64,000 nt of DNA from Nocardia amikacinitolerans NBRC 108937 (GTDB lineage Bacteria; Actinomycetota; Actinomycetes; Mycobacteriales; Mycobacteriaceae), in contig NZ_BDAU01000011.1 in the NCBI RefSeq assembly GCF_001612615.1, positions 124,001 to 188,000 of the forward strand, given 5' to 3'. Shown one piece after another: positions 43,087 through 53,702 of the stretch; positions within the stretch are counted from its first letter, which is position 1; every line of letters starts with the position of its first letter. The notes beneath the pieces are model-generated. The model ran no database searches. It saw only the letters and a program-made list of their open reading frames with translations, and was not told the DNA's origin. The position numbers were made by a program, and so were the translations under genes.

Positions 43087-44443
43087 ATGAGTAACGGTAG
43101 CGGTGTGTCCCGGGGTGATCGCAACCGCAACATGCGTCTGAGCAGGCTGCGGGCGTTGGTGCCGCCCGGCAATGCGATCGTCGGGATCGATCTGGCCGAC
43201 CGCAAACAGATGGTCGTGGTCTGCGACCACGACTCGAAAGTGCTTGCCCGCAAGACATTCCGCTGCCGTGCCTGGGATGTGGGGATCGCTTTGGACTGGG
43301 CCGCAGCCCGTGCTGGGGCAGCGGGATTCACCGGGGCGAGGGTGGCGTGCGAGCCGACCGGGCATCGGTGGTGGGTGCTCGGAGGAGTTGGCCGCCGACC
43401 GGAACATGTTGTTCGTGTGCGTGTAGCCAGTGATGACCGCCTGGTCACGCCGTGCCGAGGACCTCACCACGGACAAAACCGACGAGAAAGACGCGGTGCT
43501 GATCGCGCGATTGACCGCGCAATTGCGCTGCTATGCGCCCGAGCCGGTCGATGAAACCTGGGGTCGGCTGCGGCATCTGGGTGCCCGCCGCGAACGACTG
43601 CTGGTCGTGCTGGTCGCCCAGGTCCAGCAGATCCGAGCCCTGCTCGAGTGCGTGTGGCCGGCCGCGCTCGAGGCCGCCCAGCAGCCGTTCAAATCCCGGA
43701 CTTGGATGGCAGCGTTGCGGGTGATCTGCGGCCGCGACGGCGGCGACTTCGCCCGCACTCGCCGGTTGGGCCGAGACCGGCTCGAGCGTCTCGTCCGCGA
43801 GGTCACCCGCTGCGGTGCGAAGCGACCGTGCTTTCGGATCACCAGGAAACTCTTTGCAGCACTGGATGATCCGTCCGGAGTACTCGCCCACCGGCGCGGC
43901 GCGCTGGAACGGGTGCACCTGCTGCTCGAAGACTGGGCCGAGGCCAAGCGACGCTTAGCCGACACCGAATCCCGCCTGGTTGGCGTGCTCGACGAGCTCC
44001 GGCTCATCGAGCTGGTCACCTCGATCGTTGGGCTGTCCGCGGTGGGGGCCGCAGCGATCCTGGCCGAAACCGGCGACCCTGCACGGTTCCTCACCGCCCG
44101 GGCGGTAGTCAAACACGCCGGTCTTGCGCCCAGGGAGAAGAAATCCGGTGCCTTCACCGGCCGCGCCCGGCTCACCGGAGCCGGGCGCCCCGGACTGCGG
44201 TTGGCTGCCTGGCGCGGAGTCTGGGGCACCCAACGCGCCAACCCCGTTTATGCCGCCCGCTACCAGCATCTGACCACCCGAGAAACCAACCCGCTCACTC
44301 CCACCCAAGCTCAGGCCGTGATCGCCGCGGCGATCCTGCGCCAACTCCACGCCGTCGTCACCACCCGCCAACCCTGGAACCCGCACATCGCCACCCACGG
44401 CACCACCACAACGGAATCCGCCATGATCTCGAACGCCGCCTAA
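43087..44443 (+). pseudogene. IS110-family transposase, broken frame (element 1)
   Basis: The N-terminal RuvC-like DEDD part begins MSNGSGVSRGDRNRN, with the first Asp in VGIDLADRKQ and Glu in ACEPTGH. The C-terminal part has the IS110 serine motif region (KHAGLAPREKKSG, then GRARLTGAGRPGLRLAAWR). Between 43375 and 43432 the frame shifts by one extra base. It then also meets an in-frame TAG where a sense codon is expected (LFVCV-stop-PVMTAWSRR). Two lesions indicate a dead gene rather than programmed frameshifting. IS110 enzymes recombine using a bridge RNA encoded in the element. Confidence 0.9.
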
Positions 44444-45290
44444 CGGCGTCCGATCGAGCCAACGGTCGGGGCGAGCCCCACGCGGCATCGAGACACCCCC
44501 GGTGATCTCGCCGATAATCACGGGGCAGCCCCGACCTGTCGTCATACAACCCGATTACACGCTGCCGGGCACCAACCCCACTACCGCTATGCCGGGACGA
44601 CGACAGGCCACGCGGCACCGACCGAAGTGCTTGACACAAAACGCCTTACGCTGATTATGGTGCGTTCACCAGACACATCCAGACAGCCGGACACGCTCGC
44701 CGATGGCGTCAGATTTCACCAATACCAACGGATCTCGGGCTCGCCGACCAACGCCAGAATTCACCGATAACCGGCGTCAGGATTCACCAGCGTAGCCACT
44801 CCCGTCGAGTTGTCTATCGAGCCTGCTCCAGGTACTGCCGAACATCACCGAGGGCGAGGGCGTCCTCATTTCGACGATGGACCACTACGAGCCGGTCACC
44901 GGGGAAGCGCCGCCTCGCAGGCGCCGGACCGGCGCCGATCCGCGTGACCGGGTCGCGTAATTCCAAGATATGCCCCGCTGAGGCTCAGACGACGGCGTCA
45001 GTCGACACGATCGTCGCCATGCCAGGATTTCGGAATACGCGCTTTGTCGCCACAGCACGCCCAGACCGGGTCGTCTTGACGCCTGAGCGCGGCAACCAGT
45101 GCTATGCGGCCGGCGCCCTCCATCGCGTGCTGGGCGGCCTCCCCCTTGGGTCGCGCTCCCTGTGCCACCACGTCGCCTTCTTCACTCGTTGCCGGAGCCA
45201 CGGCGGTGAGATAGGCGTGTGTCGGACCTTGACGCTAACCTGCCGAGAGCGTAAGGGGCACTCGTGCTCTCGGAGAGAAGGATCTGCTGC
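44444..45290. other. IS110 right flank plus IS21-like end repeats, no gene
   Basis: 44477-44540 can fold around GTCGGGGC/GCCCCGAC and may belong to the IS110 element. At 44705, 44750 and 44773 lie three related words (GGCGTCAGATTTCACC, ACGCCAGAATTCACC, GGCGTCAGGATTCACC), similar to the repeated ends of IS21-family elements. A 122-codon frame at 44944-45312 is not convincing. The right edge holds the leader of the helicase gene. Confidence 0.45.
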
Positions 45291-48200
45291 GTGGCAACAT
45301 TGTCCGAGCTGATGAGCCGCCTGGACACGGAGGACACTGTTCGTCGTGGTCGGCAGTTCGAGCTCATCTGTCGATGGTTCCTTGCTCACGACCCGGTCTA
45401 CGCCAGTGAGGTCCGCCAGGTGTGGCTGTGGAACGACTGGCCAGGCCGGTGGGGCGCAGACGCAGGCATCGACCTGGTGGTGCTGGACAGACAGGACAGA
45501 CTGTGGGCGGTCCAGGCCAAGGCTTACGCGGAGAGCACGACGATCACCAAACGCGATGTCGACAGCTTCCTCTCGGAGTCCGCGCGTCCGGAGTTCGCTT
45601 TCCGCCTCCTCATCGCTACGACTGACCGGATCGGGGCCACGGCCAAACGCACGATCGAGGCTCAGGACAAGCCCTCGGCGGTCCTGCTCCGCGGCGACCT
45701 CGAGGCCTCCCCCGTCGATTGGCCCGAGTCGCCCTCGCAGCTGGTCGCTCGGCCGGTGAGGCCGAAGAAGCCGCGCTCGCACCAGCAGACCGCAATCGAT
45801 GAGGTGGTCGAGAGGTTCGCCTCTGGAACAGACCGTGGCCAGCTGATCATTCCGTGTGGGACTGGCAAGACACTCACCGCATTGTTCATCCGGGAAGCGC
45901 TCGCAGCCGAGCGGACCCTGGTATTGGTTCCATCGCTGGCATTGCTGTCTCAAACTCTGCGCGAGTGGACGGCCAACACCACGACCGGGTTCGAATTCCT
46001 TCCGGTCTGCTCGGACCAGACTGTCGCGGACCGGGATTCTGTGGCGGCAACCACCAGCGACCTCGGTTTTCCGGTCACCACCGATCCCGCGCAGATCGCG
46101 GAATTTCTGCGGAAGCCGGGTCATCGGGTCGTGATCGCCACCTATCAGTCCTCGCCACAGGTCTCAGCCGCGTTCAGACTCGGAAGAGTTCCAGCGTTCG
46201 ACCTGGTGATCGCAGATGAGGCGCACCGCTGCGCCGGAAGAACCACCAGCGAGTTCAGCGCTGTTCTCAACCCCGAATTCATCGAGGCGCGTCGTCGCTT
46301 GTTCATGACCGCGACACCCCGCTACTTCACCGGCGAACTGATCAAAGACGTACAACATGCGGACTTCGAGACCGCCTCGATGGACGATCCGACGAAATTC
46401 GGGCCGGTATTCCACGAGCTCCGGTTCGACGAGGCCATCACGGGTGGACTGCTCACCGACTATCGAGTGGTCGTTGTCGGTGTCGACGATCAAACCTACG
46501 GCGAGTGGGCCCGACACGGCAGGCTCGTGACCACCGATGGCGTCAAGATCACCGATGCGCGCACCCTCGCCGGCCAGGTCGGTTTGGCAAGAGCGATGCG
46601 CCGCTACAACTTGCGCCGGACCATCAGCTTCCACTCAAGAGTTAATCGCGCCAGGCAGTTCGCCACGGAACTCCCCGCAGTGATCGACTGGATGCCTCGA
46701 GACCAGCGCCCCGACGGAACCCTGTGGGCACAACACACCTCAGGCGAGATGTCGGCTGGCAAACGGCGCGTGTTGCTCCAGAATCTTGCCAATCTCGACG
46801 GATGTGATCGCGGACTGCTGACGAACGCGCGATGCCTCAACGAGGGTGTAGACGTGCCCGCGCTCGACGGAGTCGCGTTCATCGACCCCCGCCAGTCCGA
46901 AGTCGACATTGTGCAGGCAGTCGGGCGAGCGATCCGACGTAGTGATGACAAGAGCATCGGCACCATCGTGATCCCTGTCTTCGTCGATACCGGACAGGAT
47001 CCCGAAGCAGCGCTCGCCGACTCGAGCTTCCAACCGGTGTGGGCTGTCATTCAAGCACTACGCGCTCACGACGACCTCCTGGCTGAATCCCTCGACCAGA
47101 TCCGCTATCAGCTCGGTCGGCGAGGCGGCGCGGGACATGTGCAGCTTCCCGACAAGATCGTTGTCGATCTGCCCGCCGCTGTCACCCAGGACTTCGCAGA
47201 TGCCTTCAACGTCCGGCTCGTCGAGAAGACGACGACCACGTGGGAGTTCTGGCTCGGGCTCCTCGAACAGTTCATCGAGCAGGAGGGCCACGCGCTCGTG
47301 CCCGCGGCCCACAAGATCAACGGATTCGCTCTCGGCGCCTGGGTCGCTGGTCAACGACACAAGCACGCCAAAAGACGTCTTGCCCCCCGCCCGACGAGAA
47401 CGTCTCGACGAGGTCCCAGGCTGGATCTGGGACGCGCTCACCGCTCAATGGGAAGAAGGCTTCGCCAAACTGGGCGCTTACATCGAGAACTTCGGTGACG
47501 CCCTGGTACCACAGTCCTACGTCACCGACGACGGGTACCCGCTTGGTAGATGGGTCACGATTCAACGACGCAACTACCTCGACGGCAGCGGTGCACCCGA
47601 TCGAGAGTCACGCCTTCGTGACCTGCCAGGCTGGAGTTGGGCCCCCCGCGATGATCAATGGGAGAAGAACTTTCTCCGCATGGTCACCTTCGTCGAAGAG
47701 CACGGGCATGCCCGAGTTACGCGAAACGACATCATTGGCGGCCTCAACTTGGGGACCTGGGCCCAAGGCCAGCGCAGCAAGTACGCCGCGGGCCTGCTCT
47801 CCGCCGACCGGGCGGCCCGGCTGCAGGAACTACCGCAGTGGTCGTGGAATCCCGACAACGACCAGTGGGAGAAGTTCTTTACATTGCTCACGACTTACGT
47901 CGAAACTCACGGTCACGCACGAGTCCCGCAGACCTACACCATCGACAAGCACAAGCTCGGAAGCTGGCTCAACAACCAGCGCCACTACCTCCGCACAGGC
48001 AAGCTCGCCGCCAGCCGAGCCGAACGACTCCAAGCCCTGCCCGGCTGGGCCAGCGCCGACCCATGGGAGGAGTGGTTCGATCTGCTGACCGTGTTCGTTG
48101 CCGATCACAGCCACTCTCGTGTACCCGCAAGGTTCCGGTTCAAAGGCCGCGAACTCGGCAGTTGGGTCGCCAAGCAACGTGACAAATGTGCCTCCGGCAA

Positions 48201-49113
48201 TCTCTCCGTGAGCCAGAGCGAACGGCTGGCTGCTCTTCCGGGCTGGTCATGGGACCCCTATGCCGAGCAGTGGGATATGAAGTTCCGCTTGCTCGAAGCC
48301 TTCGCCCAGGAGCATGGCCACACCCGAGTTCCGAGATCGCAAGTTGTCGACGGACACAAGCTGGGACAGTGGGTCGGGCAGCAGCGCGCCCAATACGCGA
48401 AGAGCCTGCTGCCGCAGAACCGAGTTCAACAGCTCGAAACGCTCCCGGCTTGGACCTGGGATCCAGCTGCAGATCAATGGGAGGAGAGCTTCGCTCACCT
48501 GGCCGCGTTCGTTCAGGCGCACGGGCACGCTCGTGTTCCGCAGTCGTATGTCGATCAGTCCGGTCACCGGCTCGGCGTGTGGGTCACTACTCAACGGGGC
48601 CGCAAGACGAAGGGAACCCTGAATGATGAACAGCGGACCCGGCTGGAAGCTCTGCCCGGTTGGAATTGGGATCCGATGGCCGATCAGTGGGAGCAAGGCT
48701 TCGAACGGCTGACCGCGTACGTCGAGGAACATGGCCACGCTCGAGTGCCGGTCGCCTACGTCGTAGACCAGCACGACTACCGACTCGGGCAATGGTGCAA
48801 GGTCCAACGCCGCAACCAAGTCCACGGCACCCTGTCTCAGGAGAGGCAACATCGCTTGCAAGCCCTGCCGGGCTGGAGCTGGAGCCTGCTCGCTGATCAG
48901 TGGGAGGAAGGCTTCGCGCACCTCGTCGAATTCGCTCAGCACCACGGGCACGCACGCGTACCGGACGCATTCAGATCGGCCGACGGCTTCAGGCTCGGTC
49001 AATGGGTCGGCGTGCAACGCCGTGCACACTCGAAGGGTAATTTATCGCCCACTCGCCAGGAACGTTTGAAGAGCGTACCCGGCTGGACATGGAACCCTCT
49101 CAGGGATCTATGA
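45291..49113 (+). CDS. Mrr-like nuclease/SF2 helicase with nine helicase-associated repeats (one frameshift)
   Basis: Start GTG 45291 with AAGGA upstream. Residues about 10-120: Mrr-like PD-(D/E)XK domain (GIDLVV, then WAVQAKAY). Residues about 165-640: DEAD/DEAH helicase with CGTGKT (Walker A), ADEAHRCAG, MTATPRYF, and the motif V-VI region EGVDVPALDGVAF to QAVGRAIRRS. From about 650 come nine tandem HA-type repeats of about 68 residues, each W-x-x-x-F plus HGHARVP plus LGxWVxxQR plus LPGW. The frame is broken once within repeat 1, most simply by one extra base in the C6 run at 47383-47388. With this corrected the protein is 1,273 residues. Likely a restriction or defence translocase. Confidence 0.85.
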
Positions 49114-49640
49114 GAACGCGAACATATTGCGGCCCTGTGTGGGCGGCGGATGAATCAGCAGAAAGGACAACGCGATCGCCAAGTGGCCGCGAGCAACTTC
49201 GGGCCGCGGGTCGTAGACCTCGCCTTCGGCGCGCAGCGAGAGGTGGGCGCAGAGGTGACGGTCCTCTCGAATTCGGTCGAGTTCCCGTTTGCCGATGGTG
49301 TCGACCAGTTCGAACTCCACAGCTTTGTCGACCAGCTTGGCTTCGATCTTCTGCATGGCGCGTACCCCGTCGGGGGTCAGACCCATGTCCTGCGCTGCGG
49401 TGACTTCCTGGCGGAACACTTCGGCGCTCTTATCGCCCTCATCGGCGAGCCGAATCAGCTTCACGATGATGTTCGCGCCAACCGCTCACCAGGTCGCCGC
49501 GATGCTCGCGCGAATCGCGCCGGCGTTGTGGCAACGCCACGCCTCCTCGGCCAGCGGGCACTTCCGGACTCCAGGCCTGTGCGATCAGCGTTTCCAAATC
49601 CGCTGCCGCAACCCACCTTTCTCCGATTACCACGTGCCAC
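49108..49640 (-). pseudogene. Remnant of a HEPN-motif protein
   Basis: Minus-strand text reads VIGERWVAAADLETLIAQAW, then (shifted frame) PLAEEAWRCHNAGAIRASIAATW, a TGA, then IIVKLIRLADEGDKSAEVF to GRNMFAFS. One frameshift and one nonsense codon break it. RELDRIREDRHLCAH carries an Rx4H motif (R-HLCA-H) typical of HEPN ribonuclease domains. The stop overlaps the helicase stop by a few bases, so the gene may also have lost its 3' part. Family members that I recall are longer. Confidence 0.6.
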
Positions 49641-49720
49641 CGATCGTAGAGCTACGAAGAATCCCGTCGGCTAGTGCCTGCGAAGGGATATCTGGCCCGA
49701 TCGACTGGCACCGATGCTGC

Positions 49721-50812
49721 TCAGGCAACCGGGCGTCGATGCTCGCGGTACCAGAAAGCGTCAGACATCTGCGCCTCCCAGGAGGCGCGGATGTGATCGT
49801 CGGTGCCATCTTGTGCGAGTGCCTCTTTGTCGCCGCTCGCGGTCAGCTCGACCTCGGCAAGTGCGTTGGCCTCCAGCATCAGCACGCCGTCGCGGTGCGT
49901 CACAACAATGTCGCCGTCCTTCGTCGTTGCGGTGTAGACGTACCCGCCCGCGATATCGCGCGCCACCTGCTCGGCCGATTCGATGAACGACATCCCGTGG
50001 CGGCCCAGCTCCGTAACGCCCATGAACAAGGTTGTATCGGCGTGGGGTACCGCCCGGTGGATCCGACGGCCGAGCCCGGTCGGCGCCCTGCTCATGAAGC
50101 GATCCAACAACTGCTCGCTGAGCTCGTTTTCCCGCAGCCAGTACGGGTGGAGACAGTCATAGCCCCGCGCTCCCAAGTCGACGAGCGGAAAGCCCTGGAG
50201 GTCTCCCGATTCGGAACGGCGCGTCAATGACGGATCGCAGCGATCGAAGAAGCGCATGACGTCCAGCAATGTCTCCACCACCAGTCGTCCCCCGACCCAG
50301 TCTCGGTAACGTCTATGCACGCCGCGCGCAGTACCGGACAGATTCTGGATCTCGGCGGGCAGATCGGCATGCTCCTTCCAGACCGGGAAGACCCGCCAAC
50401 CGCCCCTGCCACCGACCACACGATTCGAATCCATCTCGATCACCGAATCCGCGTGGGTGTCGGCATTGCGAATCAGCGTCAGCCCTCGCACGATTCGACC
50501 ATCCGTGTCGTCGTCGCGGAACTTCTTGTAGGCGTCTTGATCGTTCGGAGCCAGGAGACTCTCGAATTGCTGGTCGATGGTGCGGGCGATGACCAGCGCG
50601 CTGGCCGCGTCGATCACGACCTGCTCGCAATCGATTTCGAACCGGCTTCCTGGGTGCAGAGCGACGTTACTTCTGACCGTCGCCTCCCACGTGCGGCCGA
50701 TCGCTTCGGCCAACGCGCGGTACTTCTGAACGACCTTTCGACGCTCCGGCCCCATCGGAATGGAGAACAAGCCGGGGTCCGTCGCGGCAGGCTGACCGGG
50801 GTTCAACGACAT
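49721..50812 (-). CDS. Hypothetical protein with HEPN-like Rx4H motif (363 aa)
   Basis: ATG 50812 gives MSLNPGQPAATDPGLFSIPM; the frame is open to 51025 but the added part is not protein-like. The N-terminal 140 residues are helical, with LTLIRNADTHADS (Arg115, His120), an Rx4H arrangement seen in HEPN RNases. The C-terminal 200 residues include WLRENELSEQLLDRFMSRAP and FMGVTELGRHGMSF and do not match a family I know. It could be a stand-alone toxin or effector. The neighbours are other HEPN-motif remnants and IS debris. Confidence 0.6.
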   Translation of the reverse strand: MSLNPGQPAATDPGLFSIPMGPERRKVVQKYRALAEAIGRTWEATVRSNVALHPGSRFEIDCEQVVIDAASALVIARTIDQQFESLLAPNDQDAYKKFRDDDTDGRIVRGLTLIRNADTHADSVIEMDSNRVVGGRGGWRVFPVWKEHADLPAEIQNLSGTARGVHRRYRDWVGGRLVVETLLDVMRFFDRCDPSLTRRSESGDLQGFPLVDLGARGYDCLHPYWLRENELSEQLLDRFMSRAPTGLGRRIHRAVPHADTTLFMGVTELGRHGMSFIESAEQVARDIAGGYVYTATTKDGDIVVTHRDGVLMLEANALAEVELTASGDKEALAQDGTDDHIRASWEAQMSDAFWYREHRRPVA

Positions 50813-51358
50813 GGGCGGGTCTGCTTCCGTGACCTCACCGTCTGAAGGCAAGGGCTCCAGGGTACAACGCAGACGTCGGATCGACGAAATCCAAATCCCG
50901 AACCCTGTTTCGTCGGCGCGACGACCCGCGATTCGCGCTCCCGTAGTCCGTGGCAGTGCCGCTCGGGACTCTTCGTCGACCCCGCTGTGGATGTCGTGTG
51001 CCTCCGCGGGATCGACGGCGTCCAAAGTCTACGACGACATCTCGCCGTCGCCCTCGGCACTCAGCTGGTACGGCGCAGCTCTTACGCCCGCACCAGGGTC
51101 GGGGATGCACCGCTCGATGAACTCGATCTCGTGCGCAACTGCATTCCGTTTATCGACGGCAGATTTTAGTAGGCCAAGATAATCGGCGGATTCTTGAATA
51201 CCGGATCGTACCATCGCATTTCGCACTCAGCTCAGGAGTCCGCCCGCCGTCATTTTCGATAGATTTGCTCCGGGCTCAAAGAACCTAAGACGATGTCTTA
51301 CGTGGTTCTGACTCTTTGCGGCGTGTCGTGATCCGTTGTGCCGCATGATGTTCGACTC
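50813..51358. other. Intergenic region containing a short HEPN-motif ORF
   Basis: A 65-codon minus-strand ORF (51029-51226, GTG start) includes LLKSAVDKRNAVAHEIEF, whose RNAVAH fits Rx4H. It is bounded upstream by an in-frame stop and is probably a fragment. A short palindrome TAAGAC-gat-GTCTTA near 51286-51300 may mark the edge of the IS5 remnant. Confidence 0.4.
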
Positions 51359-51726
51359 GTGACCGATGAGTTGTCGAAGCGCCTTGTGCCGGACGAACTG
51401 TGGGAGCTAATCGAGCCGTTGCTACCAAGGTTCACTCCGCGTCCACAGGGCGCGGCACCGCCCCAACCGACGAGCGGGCGGTGTTCACTGCGGTGGTTTT
51501 CGTGCTGACCAGCGGCTGCGCGTGGCGGATGCTGCCGCCATCGTTCAGGGTCACCGTGCCGACCGCGCATCGCCGATTCACTGCGTGGACCGAGGCGGGT
51601 CTGTGGCGCCGACTACACCAGACTGTGCTGGATGAGCTGGGCAGCCGCGGCTTGATCGACTGGTCGCGAGCGGTGATCGACGCAGCCTCGGTACGAGCCA
51701 AAAAAGACATCCCAGGGGCTAGAAGG

Positions 51727-52957
51727 TCAAGCGGCAGTGGCGTTCTCGTCTCGCAGGGACCACGCCACAGCCTCGTCGTAGACGGCTCGGGTCTGGAGGC
51801 AGCCGTGGAGGATGCCGACGAGGCGGTTGGCGAGCTGGCGCAGCGCGGCTTGGTGTTCGAGACCGCGGGCTCGATGTTTGTCGTAGTAGGCGCGGGCGCC
51901 GGGTGAGACGGTCAAGGCGCTGAACGCCTGCCGGAGCAGGGCATCTATGAGCCGGTCGTTGTGCACGAACCGGGCCGCGACGACTTTCTTCTTACCCGAG
52001 GCCCGGGTGATCGGGCTGGTGCCAGCGTAGTTCTTGCGGGCCTTTGCCGAGGCATAGCGGTTGGGGGCGTCTCCGAATTCGGCGAGCCCCCGGGCGCCGA
52101 GGACCACGCCCAGCCCGGGTTGGGATAAGACAATCTCAGCGTCCGGGTGCCGATCAAAATGCACCTCCACCTGACCTTTCAGTGCGCTGATCTGTTCACG
52201 CAGGGTGATCAGCACACTGACCGACGCTCGTGTGGTGGCCGCGTAGGCGGTGTCGATCACCGAGTCACGACGCAGATGTTCGCTGCGCAGTACGGTCTGG
52301 ATCCGAGCGGCTTTGACCTCGACATCGCGACGGCGAGCACGTTTGAGAGCGGCGCGGATCTGGTTGAGCGACAACCGCGCCGCAAACACGGGATCCGGTG
52401 CCTTGCCGAGCAGTTCCAGGGCGTCGGACGCGGTGAGATCGTCGAAGGCCTCCAAGGCGGCGGGGAAGTACTCGAGCAGCGCGTGCCGCAGCCGCTGGAC
52501 ATGGCGAGTACGTTCCCATATCAGTGTCTTATGTGCTCGTGCAACCACTTTCAATGCCTCGACCTGGGCGCTTGTCGGGCGCGACCGGCCGCAGCTGGTG
52601 GGAGTCGATGCGCACCATATCGGCCAGCACGTGCGCGTCGGCCGGGTCACTCTTCGCGCCGGAGACCGAATGCCGCTCTCGATAGCGGGCCGCCTGCAAC
52701 GGATTGACCGCGATCACCGAATAGCCGGCGGCGATCAGCGCCACCACCCACGGGCCGCGGTCGGTTTCGATCCCGATCATCACCTCGGCGATGTCGGAAT
52801 CGGTGCCGAGATGCTCGGCCACCATGGCATGAAACCGGGCGATCCCGTCCACGCCTTCTGGCAGTCGAGCTCTGGCCAAGCGCTCACCCGCAGGGTTCAT
52901 CAACTCGATGTCGTGGTGATCCTGAGCCCAGTTGTCTCCGACGAACATCGACGTCAA
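51727..52957 (-). pseudogene. IS110-family transposase, frameshifted (element 2)
   Basis: The N-terminal part (MTSMFVGDNWAQDHHDIEL, with catalytic Asp, then Glu in VMIGIETDRGPW and Asp in DPADAHVLADMVR) ends at about 52570. There one extra base moves the frame to QVEALKVVARAHKTLIWERTR. The rest is normal, with SQPGLGVVLGARGLAEFGD, YAGTSPITRASGKKKVV and a C-terminal GILHGCLQTRAVYDEAVAW. A single frameshift inactivates it unless bypassed. It differs clearly from element 1, so the two are separate arrivals. Confidence 0.88.
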
Positions 52958-53207
52958 TTCTCCTTTCCCTCAACCAATGTCGTGACACAGGTAGCGTTCG
53001 GGAGAACTCTCGGCACCCTAATGAAACAGTGCTCACGCCGACCTCGGCGGGCACGACATCCCATCAGCGATCCATCCTCCCGGTCGACCGGCGGGGGCAC
53101 GATCTTTTTCAGGACTCGAGGTCCTGGGGGCCCAAGCAGGTGCTCACCCGCCAGCCGCTACCGGCAGCGAGTCTGCCGCGTCGGCGCACCCGCTACATCT
53201 CATTAGG
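52958..53207 (-). ncRNA. Putative IS110 left end with bridge-RNA region
   Basis: 250 non-coding bases between element edge and transposase start. Read on the minus strand, they contain a CAGGAC-ctcga-GTCCTG hairpin, other GC-rich stems, and two copies of the word TAATGA/TCATTA. Bridge RNAs of IS110-group elements lie in this position. I infer the RNA from layout alone; no guide loops were matched to the target. Confidence 0.35.
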
Positions 53208-53702
53208 GGCGCCGCGACAGGACCAAGCCCGGTCGACCGCGCCAAGACCGGGTCCAAGCACCACATCCTGACCTGCGCGAACGGATTCCCGCTCGCGGTC
53301 GCGCTGTCCGCGGCCGATATCACCGAGTCCGACCCCTGCGCGGGCGGCCGGGGCAACCCCGCCGCCGGATCACCACCCTGATCGCGGACAAGGGATACGA
53401 CTATCCCAGCGTGTATTCCGCACTGCGGCAACGACATATCACCGGCTACATCGCCCGCCGCGGCACCCGCGACAAGGTCACCGCCGGCCGCTGGATCGTC
53501 GAGCAGACCTTTGCCCTGCTGCACCAGTACCGGCGGCTGGCCATCCGATGGGAACGACGCACCGACATCCACCACGGATTCCTCGACCTCGCCGCAGCAC
53601 TGATCTGCTGGCGACGACTTAGCAACCGAACAAGATAGGAGCTCTAAGTAGTATTTACGTCATCTCGCCTAGTGAACTTCGCAGCGTGCATTACCGGTAG
53701 GA

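Larger units (their letters stand above)
51707..53207 (-). mobile_element. IS110-family element nested in the IS5 transposase
   Basis: Limits are inferred from the interrupted IS5 reading frame: aaaaaag at the left and ggcgccgcg at the right. The element is about 1.5 kb, with the transposase on the minus strand. It has about 250 non-coding bases 5' of the gene (52958-53207) and only about 20 bases after it. That asymmetric layout matches IS110-group elements in which the bridge RNA is made from the long left end. Confidence 0.8.
51359..53638 (+). pseudogene. IS5-family transposase split by an IS110 element
   Basis: The N-terminal half (51359 to about 51706) starts VTDELSKRLVPDELWELIEPLLPRF and, after a one-base slip near 51450, continues TDERAVFTAVVFVLTSGCAWRMLPP to VIDAASVRAKK. 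The C-terminal half resumes at about 53208 (GAATGPSPVDRAKTGSKHHIL) and, after another slip, ends LIADKGYDYPSV to HGFLDLAAALICWRRL. The join AKK-GAATGPSPVDR is the expected family sequence. The element was therefore intact when IS110 inserted and has also decayed by frameshifts. Confidence 0.85.

Noticed and set aside
43087..44443. Programmed frameshifting in the first IS110 transposase
   Set aside because: Besides the frame slip there is an in-frame TAG in the recovered frame, so at least two lesions exist and decay is simpler.
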